DNA from: Oricola indica
Lineage (GTDB): Bacteria; Pseudomonadota; Alphaproteobacteria; Rhizobiales; Rhizobiaceae
NCBI RefSeq assembly: GCF_019966595.1
Contig: NZ_JAINFJ010000001.1
Span: 930,001 to 994,000 of the forward strand
DNA: 64,000 nucleotides
Direction of reading: 5' to 3'
In this document: positions 25,850 to 33,798 of the stretch, piece after piece
Layout of the letters: every line of letters starts with the position of its first letter
How positions within the stretch are numbered: position 1 is the stretch's first letter
Made by a program: the position numbers and the translations under genes
The notes under the pieces: generated by a model
The model's input: only the letters and a program-made list of their open reading frames with translations
Told to the model about the DNA's origin: nothing
Databases searched by the model: none

Positions 25850-27367
25850 ATGAGCGGGCCTCAGGAACTCGGCCTTCGCCTTCAGGGCATAACGAAGGTC
25901 TATCCCGGTGTTGTGGCGCTGAAAGATGTTTCGCTGAACATTTCGGCGGGGGAAGTCGTTGGCCTGATCGGCGAGAACGGGGCCGGTAAATCAACCATGA
26001 TGAAGATCCTCGGCGGCGTTATCACGCCCACCGACGGGTCGATTTCCATCGATGGCAAGCTCTACCGGGGTCTGACGGTTGCCGAATCCCAGGCCGCGGG
26101 CATCGCTTTCGTTCACCAGGAACTGAACACTCTGGACAACCTCGATGTGGCCGCCAACGTGTTTCTCGGCCGCGAGAAGACGCGCGGCCGGTGGCGCCTG
26201 ATCGACCGCAAGGCAATGCGCGACGCCGTGCAACCGCTGCTTGACCGCGTCGGCGCCCAGTTCGGGCCCGATATGCCGGTCGCGGCGCTGTCGCTCGCCG
26301 AGCAGCAACTGCTCGAGATCGCCAAGGCGCTCTCCATGGATGCGCGGCTTGTCATCATGGACGAGCCGACATCGAGCCTGACCATCTCCGAGACCAACAA
26401 TCTTCTGAAAGTGATCGCCGACCTCAAGGCGCAGGGCATTGCTGTCGTGTTCATCTCGCACCGTCTCAGCGAGGTGGAGGAATGCGTGGACCGGATCGTC
26501 GTGCTGCGCGACGGACGGATCGCCGGTCGTCTCGCACGCGACGAGATCAGCAATGACGCGATGATAAGGCTGATGATCGGCCGCGATCTCAAGTCGCTCT
26601 ACACGCCGCCGCAGGCCCCGCCGGGCGAAGCGCTGTTGTCGGTGCGCGACGTCAGAACGCAGGCCAAACCGGCAAACGCCGCGAATTTCGAGTTGCGCCG
26701 TGGCGAGATCCTCGGCGTCGCGGGACTGATCGGCGCGGGCCGCACGGAGCTTGCCGAAGCGATTTTCGGCGCCGGCGGGAAGTTATCGGGCGAGGTCCGC
26801 GTGAATGGCGCGCCTCTCGACGCCGGCAGCCCGGCTGATGCGATCAGCGCGGGACTGTATCTCGTCCCTGAAGACCGCAAGCGTACAGGACTGATCCTGG
26901 AATTTCCGATCTGTGAGAACGTCACGATGGCCAATCTGCGCTCCTGCCTGCGCAATGGCCGGGTGTCCAGGTCGCGGCAGATCGAAGTCTCCGAGGAACA
27001 GCGAAGCCGCTTGTCGATCAAGACGCCCGACGTGAGAAATGCTGCCCAGGCCATGTCGGGCGGCAACCAGCAGAAAGTCGTTCTCGCGAAATGGCTTTCG
27101 ATGGACCCGAAAGTGATCATTTTCGACGAACCGACTCGCGGGATCGATGTCGGTTCAAAGTCGGAGATCTACAAATTGATGCGGGCGCTCGCCGACCGGG
27201 GTGTCGGCGTCGTTATGATTTCGAGCGACATGGAGGAGGTGATCGGCGTGTCCGACCGGATCGTGGTGATGCGGGATGGCGGTATCAGCGGCGAATTGAA
27301 GCGTTCCGACTTTTCCGAACACAATATCCTGACGCTTGCCGTGGGCAAGGCGTTGGAGGAGGCCTGA
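25850..27367 (+). CDS. Sugar ABC transporter ATPase (two ATPase domains)
   Basis: 505 residues, the usual CUT2 length. Domain 1: Walker A GENGAGKST, Q-loop HQELNTLDNL, signature LSLAEQQLLEI, Walker B RLVIMDEPTSSL. Domain 2: GLIGAGRTEL, signature MSGGNQQKVVLAKWL, Walker B VIIFDEPTRGIDVGSK. It energises the permease encoded three bases downstream, with the binding protein at 24825. All motifs needed for ATP hydrolysis in domain 1 are intact. Confidence 0.95.
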   Translation: MSGPQELGLRLQGITKVYPGVVALKDVSLNISAGEVVGLIGENGAGKSTMMKILGGVITPTDGSISIDGKLYRGLTVAESQAAGIAFVHQELNTLDNLDVAANVFLGREKTRGRWRLIDRKAMRDAVQPLLDRVGAQFGPDMPVAALSLAEQQLLEIAKALSMDARLVIMDEPTSSLTISETNNLLKVIADLKAQGIAVVFISHRLSEVEECVDRIVVLRDGRIAGRLARDEISNDAMIRLMIGRDLKSLYTPPQAPPGEALLSVRDVRTQAKPANAANFELRRGEILGVAGLIGAGRTELAEAIFGAGGKLSGEVRVNGAPLDAGSPADAISAGLYLVPEDRKRTGLILEFPICENVTMANLRSCLRNGRVSRSRQIEVSEEQRSRLSIKTPDVRNAAQAMSGGNQQKVVLAKWLSMDPKVIIFDEPTRGIDVGSKSEIYKLMRALADRGVGVVMISSDMEEVIGVSDRIVVMRDGGISGELKRSDFSEHNILTLAVGKALEEA

Positions 27368-27370
27368 ATC

Positions 27371-28366
27371 ATGCAGAAAAAGGATCTCGGCCTTGCAATC
27401 CTGATCATCGTCGTCGGCGCGGTGGTCTATCTTCGCAATCCGCTCTTCCTGTCGCCGATCAACCTCGGAAACACGGCGAACCTCGTCGGATTGTTCGGCA
27501 TATTCGCGATCGGACAGGGCTTCGTCATCATGACGGGCGGGATCGACCTGTCGGTCGGTTCGGTCATCGCGCTTCTGGGCGTCCTCTTCGTTGAGATGGT
27601 CGGAGGATACGCGGTGCCATGGCCCGCAGCAGTCGCGATCACGATCGCGCTCGGAGCCCTGATCGGGCTGGCGCACGGGATCCTGATCACTCGGTTCAAG
27701 ATGCAACCCTTTGTCGTGACACTGTGCGGGTTGCTCATTTATCGCGGCATCGCGCGCGGCTACACCGCCGAAGCCACGGCGGGATTTCCCTTCGGCGCGT
27801 CCTATCCGCAGCTGGAATGGCTTACCATCGGGCGCAGCTACGGTATCCCGCATTCCTTCATCGCGATGATCATCATCGCGGTCGTCATGTGGTTCGTGCT
27901 GCATCAGTCGGTCTTCGGCCGGCACCTCTATGCCGTCGGCAAGAATGACGAGGCGGCGCGGTTTTCCGGTATCCGCTCAGGCTTCGTGATCACCTCCGCC
28001 TATGTGATCTGTTCCGTCCTCGCGGCGGTCGCGGCGATCTATTTCGCGATGTTCACCAAGTCGGTGCAACCGTCGTCGCACGGCAATTTCTACGAGCTCT
28101 ACGCGATTGCGGCCGCGGTGCTCGGCGGCTTCTCGCTGCGAGGCGGCGAAGGCTCGATCGTCGGCGTGGTGCTTGGTGCGGTGCTGCTCCAGGAATTGCA
28201 GAACCTCGTCAACCTGCTCGGCATCCCCTCGTCGCTGAACTTTGCAGTGATGGGAACCGTCATTCTCCTTGGCGTGCTCGCCGACCAGCAACTCGCCGCC
28301 TACCGCGCGAAAAAGCGGGCGGCACAGGCCTTCGAAAGGCTGCAGTCAGAGAGGGTGGAGAGCTGA
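27371..28366 (+). CDS. Sugar ABC transporter permease (CUT2 type)
   Basis: 331 residues, about nine to ten hydrophobic segments, BPD_transp_2 family. The hallmark GGIDLSVGSVIAL (about residues 56-68) and the coupling-helix region AVGKNDEAARFSGIR are present, as is AAAVLGGFSLRGGEGS. It forms a homodimeric channel with the preceding ATPase. Its TGA stop overlaps the ATG of a 30-codon frame (28366-28458) by one base (TGATG). Confidence 0.93.
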   Translation: MQKKDLGLAILIIVVGAVVYLRNPLFLSPINLGNTANLVGLFGIFAIGQGFVIMTGGIDLSVGSVIALLGVLFVEMVGGYAVPWPAAVAITIALGALIGLAHGILITRFKMQPFVVTLCGLLIYRGIARGYTAEATAGFPFGASYPQLEWLTIGRSYGIPHSFIAMIIIAVVMWFVLHQSVFGRHLYAVGKNDEAARFSGIRSGFVITSAYVICSVLAAVAAIYFAMFTKSVQPSSHGNFYELYAIAAAVLGGFSLRGGEGSIVGVVLGAVLLQELQNLVNLLGIPSSLNFAVMGTVILLGVLADQQLAAYRAKKRAAQAFERLQSERVES

Positions 28367-28458
28367 TGACGCGAACAGAAACCGCACAGACAATCAGCGC
28401 CGCCAAGGGCGGGGAATGCGGGTGGAACGCCGCGGACATTTGGAGGAACAGCCGATGA
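28366..28458 (+). CDS. Possible 30-residue coupled small ORF between permease and ATPase
   Basis: The frame starts at an ATG sharing its A with the TGA of the upstream permease gene and ends with a TGA sharing two bases with the ATG of the next ATPase gene (ATGA). It encodes MTRTETAQTISAAKGGECGW and ten further residues. No ribosome site of its own is visible, so it would be translated by re-initiation. It may be a real small protein or just a coupling leader that carries ribosomes across the 88-base gap. Confidence 0.35.
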   Translation: MTRTETAQTISAAKGGECGWNAADIWRNSR

Positions 28459-29195
28459 GCGCGCTCGAACTCAGGAACATATCCAAACATTTCGGCGCAA
28501 TCCGTGCGCTCAACAACGTTTCCCTGACGATCGAGCCGGGAGAGGTCGTTGGGCTCATGGGGGACAACGGCGCCGGCAAATCGACGATGGTCAAGGTGAT
28601 CGCGGGCAACTTCGCCCCGTCATCGGGAGACATCCTGATCAACGGATCGAAAGCCCATTTTCACAAGCCGCTCGATGCCCAGAAGGCCGGTATCGAAGTC
28701 GTCTATCAGGACCTCGCGATCTGCAACAACCTGTCGGCGGCCTCCAACGTCTTCCTCGGTCGGGAGCCGGTACGTCGCTTCGGGCCGATCCAGATCGTCG
28801 ACTACGGCAAGATGCGGAGCCGCGCGGGCGAACTGTTCGCCCGCCTGAAATCGGAGACGCGGCCGCGCGACGTGGTGCGCAGAATGTCCGGTGGGCAGCG
28901 CCAGGCCGTTGCGATCGCCCGCTCGCTTCTCACCGACGCCCGCATCATCCTGATGGACGAACCGACCGCCGCCATCTCGGTGCGGCAGGTGGCCGAAGTT
29001 TTGAACCTGATCCGCCAACTCAGCGAGCACGGCATTGCGGTCGTACTGATCAGCCACCGCATGCCAGACGTCTTCGAGGTTGCCGACAAGGTTGCCGTGC
29101 TGCGCCGCGGCGAACTCGTCGCCAGCAAACCGGCATCCAAATCCTCGCCCGAAGAGGTCACCGGCCTGATTACCGGCGCGATAGAAACCGCGTGA
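28455..29195 (+). CDS. Single-domain sugar ABC transporter ATPase (FrcA-like)
   Basis: 246 residues, one nucleotide-binding domain only: Walker A GDNGAGKST, Q-loop YQDLAICNNL, signature RMSGGQRQAVAIARSL, Walker B RIILMDEPTAAI, and the switch His in ISHRMPDV. Half-length ATPases of this kind occur in the FrcBCA fructose/mannose/ribose importer of rhizobia (established), where the protein must dimerise. The ATG at 28455 follows GGAGGA. With the permease at 29214 and probably the binding protein at 22624 it would form the second importer of this cluster. Confidence 0.92.
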   Translation: MSALELRNISKHFGAIRALNNVSLTIEPGEVVGLMGDNGAGKSTMVKVIAGNFAPSSGDILINGSKAHFHKPLDAQKAGIEVVYQDLAICNNLSAASNVFLGREPVRRFGPIQIVDYGKMRSRAGELFARLKSETRPRDVVRRMSGGQRQAVAIARSLLTDARIILMDEPTAAISVRQVAEVLNLIRQLSEHGIAVVLISHRMPDVFEVADKVAVLRRGELVASKPASKSSPEEVTGLITGAIETA

Positions 29196-29213
29196 CGCGC
29201 AAGGAGCCATGAC

Positions 29214-30215
29214 ATGACCAACGTGACCATTTCCGATGTCATCAACCGCTCCGAGCACCGTGGAGCGCTCTCGCGCATCACCGGCCAGCAGACCTTCTGG
29301 GTGTTCGTCGCGGCCGTGCTTGCCTGTCTCGCATTGACGTTGATGACCGACACATTCGCCACCGAGCGCAACCTGTTCAACGTGACCCGCAACTTCGCCT
29401 TTGTGGGCATCGTCGCGCTCGGCATGACGGCGGTGATCGCTTCGGGAGGCATCGACCTCTCCGTCGGTTCGACCGTGGTCATCTCGGCCATGACCATCGG
29501 CGTGGTGATGTCCGCTGGCTGGCCATTCTGGATCGGGGCGTTGGCGGCGCTCGGCGTGTCGCTGCTCGTGGGCGCCGTGAACGGCATCCTCATCGCCTAT
29601 GCGAAGATGCCGCCATTCGTGGTGACTCTCGGAATGCTCTCGGTCGCCCGCAGCCTCGCCATGGTCCTGTCGAACAACAAGATGATCTACCAGTTCGGGC
29701 CCGACCATGATCTGTTGCTGTGGCTGGGCGGCGGTTCAACGCTCGGTCTGCCGCATCCGTTGATCATTCTCCTGATCCTCGCGGCGATCACCGCTTTCGC
29801 CTTCCGGTGGCTGCGCTGGGGACAGCATCTCTTCGCGCTCGGAGGCAATGAACAGGCCGCGCGGCTGACCGGTATCGCGGTCAACCGGCTCAAAGTCAGC
29901 GTCTACATGTTCTCGGCACTGATGGCCGGCATCACCGGGATACTGGAAGTGGGCTGGCTTGGCGGCGTGACCACCAATCTCGGACAGGCAATGGAACTGA
30001 CGGTGATCGCCGCGGCCGTCATCGGCGGCGCCAACCTTGCCGGCGGCACCGGCACGGCCTTCGGCGCGGTGATCGGTGCGCTGCTGATCGAGGTGATCCG
30101 CAACAGCCTGATCCTGCTCGGCATCAGCACGTTCTGGCAGGGCACGTTCGTCGGTTCCTTCATCGTGATCGCGGTTGCCTTCGATCGCATCCGCCAGGCG
30201 CGAAGCTCCGAGTAG
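29214..30215 (+). CDS. Sugar ABC transporter permease (FrcC-like)
   Basis: 333 residues, about ten hydrophobic segments. The conserved ASGGIDLSVGSTVVISAM (about residue 78) and ALGGNEQAARLTGIAVNRLK coupling region mark a CUT2 permease. It follows the single-domain ATPase by 18 bases with AAGGAGCC as ribosome site. Partner of that ATPase. The gap to the convergent dehydratase gene (30216-30286) shows no terminator I can recognise. Confidence 0.93.
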   Translation: MTNVTISDVINRSEHRGALSRITGQQTFWVFVAAVLACLALTLMTDTFATERNLFNVTRNFAFVGIVALGMTAVIASGGIDLSVGSTVVISAMTIGVVMSAGWPFWIGALAALGVSLLVGAVNGILIAYAKMPPFVVTLGMLSVARSLAMVLSNNKMIYQFGPDHDLLLWLGGGSTLGLPHPLIILLILAAITAFAFRWLRWGQHLFALGGNEQAARLTGIAVNRLKVSVYMFSALMAGITGILEVGWLGGVTTNLGQAMELTVIAAAVIGGANLAGGTGTAFGAVIGALLIEVIRNSLILLGISTFWQGTFVGSFIVIAVAFDRIRQARSSE

Positions 30216-30286
30216 TCAGCTGGCCGGAATGATCGAACCAAGGGCGCATCTGGGCGCGGGGGTAATCTGCCTCCAAGGGATGTCGC

Positions 30287-31450
30287 TCAATCGGGCGCGC
30301 CCAGCAGGCCACGATCGGCGAGGTTGCGCATGAGAGCCCGGGTTCCGAAATTCCATTCCGGGCATTCGGTCGACAAGCGGACCGTGTTGACCAGTTGTCC
30401 AAGCCCCGGCGACCTGATCGTGACCACGTCGCCAAGCTTGTGCGTAAAGCCCTCGCCCGGAGCGTCCCGATCCTGCACCGGCGCGAACAGCGTGCCCAGG
30501 AAGAGCACCAATCCGTCCGGATACTGGTGGTGGCGGCCGATGGTCTGGCGGACGAGATCTTCGGGATCGCGGCTGATCTCACGCATCGACGAATGGCCCT
30601 TCATCTCGAAACCGTCTTCGCCCACGACCGTCATGTCGAGTTCCGCGGCCCGCACGTCGTCAAGCGTGAACCCGTCGTCGAACAGCCGGATCATCGGCCC
30701 GATGGCGCAACTCGCATTGTTGTCCTTGGCCTTGGAAAGAAGCAGCGCCGAGCGCCCCTCGACATCACGCAAATTGACGTCGTTGCCAAGCGTCGCCCCC
30801 ACGATGCGCCCCTGCGATGACACGGCAAGAACGATTTCCGGTTCGGGGTTATTCCATTTCGACACCGGATGCAGGCCGACATCGGCCCCCGGCCCGACAG
30901 AAGACAGCACTTGCGCCTTGGAGAACACTTCCGCGTCAGGCCCGATGCCCACCTCGAGATACTGGCTCCACAGCCCTTCCGCCTTCAAAGCCGCCTTGAC
31001 GGCGTCAGCCTCCGGCGAGCCCGCTTTCACGTTACGCAGGCTGCCGCCGATCGCGGCGCCGACACGCAAGCGTATCTCCTGCGCCTTCGAGGGGTCGCCT
31101 GCCGCCTTCTCCTCGATCACTCTTTCGACCATGGAGGAGGCGAAGGTGACGCCGCAGGCCTTGACCGCCTGCAGGTCGCACGGCGCGAGAAAATGGGCGC
31201 GCGACATGTCGCCCGGCCTGTTTGCCGCGATCTCGTCAAGCGAACCGATCCGGTTGCCTGACGCGCCGGCGACCACGCCGGCGGGGTCGTCCATGTCGAG
31301 GACATCCGAGACCAGCAGCGTCTCCCGGGAGGTGATGTCAACAACGTCGCCGTCGCGAATGGTGACGAGGACGGGTCCCCCCGCCTCCGGCGACCAGACC
31401 CTGCCCAGGAAGAGACCGTCCTTGTCTCGCTCGTCAGGAAAAAAACTCAT
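30287..31450 (-). CDS. xylX: Fumarylacetoacetate-hydrolase-fold 2-keto-3-deoxy-pentonate dehydratase (XylX type)
   Basis: 387 residues. The metal-binding FAH motif is intact: NNPEPEIVLAV (Glu-x-Glu) and LGNDVNLRDVEGRSALLLSK (Asp). Stretches such as GLWSQYLEVGIGPDAE, AKDNNASCAIGP and HHQYPDGLVLFLGT closely resemble, from memory, XylX of the Caulobacter Weimberg pathway, which dehydrates 2-keto-3-deoxyxylonate to 2-ketoglutarate semialdehyde. The neighbouring Gfo/Idh dehydrogenase and SMP-30 lactonase fit earlier steps, but no pentonate dehydratase is in the window. The ATG at 31450 has GGGAGGAG eight bases upstream. Divergent from the GntR gene. Confidence 0.75.
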   Translation of the reverse strand: MSFFPDERDKDGLFLGRVWSPEAGGPVLVTIRDGDVVDITSRETLLVSDVLDMDDPAGVVAGASGNRIGSLDEIAANRPGDMSRAHFLAPCDLQAVKACGVTFASSMVERVIEEKAAGDPSKAQEIRLRVGAAIGGSLRNVKAGSPEADAVKAALKAEGLWSQYLEVGIGPDAEVFSKAQVLSSVGPGADVGLHPVSKWNNPEPEIVLAVSSQGRIVGATLGNDVNLRDVEGRSALLLSKAKDNNASCAIGPMIRLFDDGFTLDDVRAAELDMTVVGEDGFEMKGHSSMREISRDPEDLVRQTIGRHHQYPDGLVLFLGTLFAPVQDRDAPGEGFTHKLGDVVTIRSPGLGQLVNTVRLSTECPEWNFGTRALMRNLADRGLLGAPD

Positions 31451-31515
31451 AATCACTCCTCCCTCTCTGTCCGTCGCGCAAATCGCGGGCCTGAAAACCG
31501 CCCGGCGGCAATCTG

Positions 31516-31525
31516 GTTGGACAAA
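31516..31525 (+). promoter_or_regulatory. Candidate GntR operator half-site, copy A
   Basis: GTTGGACAAA, 66-75 bases before the dehydratase start. It matches nine of ten bases of copy B (31691-31700) on the opposite strand. The gap 31451-31742 holds no gene. Confidence 0.35.
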
Positions 31526-31690
31526 TAGGCGGCATTATCACCTACCGTCAACTGTTCGGCGTACGGGCCGATGGCATTCCGACACCGGAAAAGCACCAAG
31601 AAATGCCGATTATCCCCGAATATGTAGCGTTTTTTGCCGCTATCGTGCCACCAGTTTTGTTGACTCAAGGCCAAGATCGACTTACGAGTC

Positions 31691-31700
31691 TTGGTCCAAC
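31691..31700 (-). promoter_or_regulatory. Candidate GntR operator half-site, copy B
   Basis: GTTGGACCAA on the minus strand, containing the palindrome TTGGTCCAA, 43-52 bases before the GntR gene start. FCD-type GntR regulators bind short dyads of this form (established), usually in their own promoter. Confidence 0.35.
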
Positions 31701-31742
31701 AAATACAGCGAATTCCAGATTGAATTCACGAGACGGGTGAGA

Positions 31743-32477
31743 ATGGCTGACAACCGGAACGATATCGACCTGGCGCCGAGCGCCTCGCCGGAGACCGGTT
31801 CGGCCGTCGATATTGTCGTCAGGCAATTGCGTACATTGATCTCGGAGGAAGGGCTGAAAGTCGGCGATAGCCTTCCCACCGAACGCGAACTTTGCGCGCG
31901 CTTTGACGCCAGCCGCAACACGGTTCGCGAGGCAATGCGCATCCTGAAGGCCTATGGCCTGGTGGAGGTGCGCCCCAAGATCGGCGCAACGATTACCGAC
32001 AACAGGATGGCGCGCGCCTTCGAACTGTTTTCGTTCAACACGATGGAAGTGTCGCGCAAGTCCTTCACCGACGTTCAGGCGTTCCGCGATCTGATCGAGG
32101 TGCGCTCCGCCGACCGCATCTTCGAGGAACTGCAGGACAAGGATCTCACGGAACTGCGCGAGATAAATGCGAACCTGGCCGATATCCGCGACATCCAGGA
32201 AGCGTCGGAAGTGGACTATGGCTTCCATGTCCGGCTGATCTCCATTCTCGGAAACAACGCGATCCTCGACGTCTATTCGGTGATGAAGCCGATCATTCTG
32301 CGCATCATGCAGAAGGGCAAAACGCGCCGCACCTTCATGACGGAAACTTATGACGAGCATGAAGGCGTCATCGACGCGATGGCCGCCCGGGACCGGCTCG
32401 CATTCGAATACAGGCTGAGAAACCACCTGATGGTGGGCTTCAAGAACTTCAGCGAGGACATGGAGGAGATGGCCTGA
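31743..32477 (+). CDS. GntR-family transcriptional regulator, FadR/FCD subfamily
   Basis: 244 residues. Winged helix: about residues 20-85 (LKVGDSLPTERELCARFDAS, then NTVREAMRILKAYGLVEVRP). Helical FCD effector domain: about residues 105-230, with a metal-binding pattern including the conserved Arg/Asp in QAFRDLIEVRSAD and His in DYGFHVRL and NHLMVG. Such regulators sense small organic acids or sugar acids. It lies between the divergent XylX-type gene and the downstream importer operon and may control both. The ATG at 31743 is preceded by GGGTGAGA. Confidence 0.9.
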   Translation: MADNRNDIDLAPSASPETGSAVDIVVRQLRTLISEEGLKVGDSLPTERELCARFDASRNTVREAMRILKAYGLVEVRPKIGATITDNRMARAFELFSFNTMEVSRKSFTDVQAFRDLIEVRSADRIFEELQDKDLTELREINANLADIRDIQEASEVDYGFHVRLISILGNNAILDVYSVMKPIILRIMQKGKTRRTFMTETYDEHEGVIDAMAARDRLAFEYRLRNHLMVGFKNFSEDMEEMA

Positions 32478-32567
32478 GGCCCTCGCTGGGCCGTAACACT
32501 GTGGAGACGGGCCGCGCCAACCCGTCACGAAGATCCAGAATCGGCGCGATCAATGGGAGGAAATACC

Positions 32568-33704
32568 ATGAGACATTTACTGAAATGCACGACCGCCCTT
32601 GCGGCGCTCGCCATGTCGGCGCAGCTCGCGATGGCCGGACCGGAGACGGTTTCGGGCCCTGGCGTCAATCCGGAATGCTTCGCCCCGTGGGACGCGGATA
32701 CGAAATTCTTCCAGTGGGAGGCCAAGGAAGGGCCGTATCGCGTCGCCATCGTCAACGGCTTCGTGGGCAATACGTGGCGCATCCAGATGATCAAGACCGC
32801 CAAGGCCTATGCCGAGGATCCGGCGATCAAGGACAAGATTTCCGAACTCAAGGTCGTCTCGACCGGCACCGATGCGCCGGCTCAGCTCGGCGCCATCGAG
32901 GATTTCATCAACCAGGGCTTCGACGCCATCGTCACCATCGCGGTTTCGCCTGACGGCTTCGATCGCGTGATCCGCCTGGCGGACCGCAGCGACGTGGTGC
33001 TCGTTCCCTTCGACAATGTGCTCGACACCGACAAGGTGATGCAGGTCAACGAAGACCAGCTCAAAATGGGCCGCATGTGGGCGGAATTCGCGCTCGAGGA
33101 GCTGAAGGCCAAGGGCGTGACGTCGGGAAAAATCCTCGAAGTTCGTGGCCTCCCGGGCAACTCGGTCGACCGTGACCGCTCCATCGGCATCAACGAGGTC
33201 TTCGAGGCCGATGGCGGCGACTGGGAGATGGTATCGGTGGTCGGCAATTGGGATGATGGCACGACCCAGAAGGTCGTCGCGGACGCCATCGCTGTTCACG
33301 GCCAGTTCGACGCGGTGGTCGGCCAGGGCGGCTCGAACGGCGTCATTCAGGCGCTCAAGGATGCAGGTCATCCCTGGGTACCGGTCGCCGGCGAATCCGA
33401 GAACGGATACCGCAAGGCAATCGCGCAGTATTCGGATGATGGCCTGAAGGGCATCTCGATCGGCCAGTCCCCGGGTCTCGTGGCGATTGCCATGAAAGCA
33501 GCGGTATCGGCACTCGAAGGCAATGTCATGCCGCAGCTCATCTCGGTGCCGCTGCCGGTGGCGACCTACAAGGACCTCGAGGACGGAAAGAACTTCTGGT
33601 CTGACCTGCCGGACAACTTCTTCACGGTCAACGAGTTCCCGCCCTGCGGCGTCAACATCTCCGGCCCCGCCATCATGGCGCAGGACGAGAGCGACGTGAA
33701 ATAG
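32568..33704 (+). CDS. Sugar ABC transporter periplasmic binding protein
   Basis: 378 residues, somewhat longer than typical CUT2 binding proteins. Signal peptide about residues 1-23 (cleavage AMA/GP). The mature N-terminus has an extra segment (ETVSGPGVNPECFAPWDADT) before the core GPYRVAIVNGFVGNTWRIQM. Cysteines near both ends (NPECFAP and FPPCGVN) could form a disulfide closing the fold. The ATG at 32568 follows GGGAGGAAATACC. First gene of a binding protein, ATPase, two-permease, lactonase operon, 90 bases after the GntR gene. Confidence 0.9.
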   Translation: MRHLLKCTTALAALAMSAQLAMAGPETVSGPGVNPECFAPWDADTKFFQWEAKEGPYRVAIVNGFVGNTWRIQMIKTAKAYAEDPAIKDKISELKVVSTGTDAPAQLGAIEDFINQGFDAIVTIAVSPDGFDRVIRLADRSDVVLVPFDNVLDTDKVMQVNEDQLKMGRMWAEFALEELKAKGVTSGKILEVRGLPGNSVDRDRSIGINEVFEADGGDWEMVSVVGNWDDGTTQKVVADAIAVHGQFDAVVGQGGSNGVIQALKDAGHPWVPVAGESENGYRKAIAQYSDDGLKGISIGQSPGLVAIAMKAAVSALEGNVMPQLISVPLPVATYKDLEDGKNFWSDLPDNFFTVNEFPPCGVNISGPAIMAQDESDVK

Positions 33705-33723
33705 GCGTCTTACGCGCATCAGC

Positions 33724-33749
33724 GGCCCCGGCGCTTGGCCGGGGCCTTT
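33724..33749 (+). terminator. Intercistronic hairpin after the third binding-protein gene
   Basis: GGCCCCGGC (33724-33732) pairs with GCCGGGGCC (33738-33746), 9 bp, all G:C, 5-base loop, then TTT. Probably a partial terminator and mRNA protector. Confidence 0.75.
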
Positions 33750-33798
33750 CCAACAATACGAAGTGGGACCGGACACCGTTCCGGTTGATCAAGCACGC

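Noticed and set aside
30324-31742. Upstream extension of the GntR frame
   Set aside because: Antisense to the XylX-type gene; the winged-helix domain begins shortly after the ATG at 31743.
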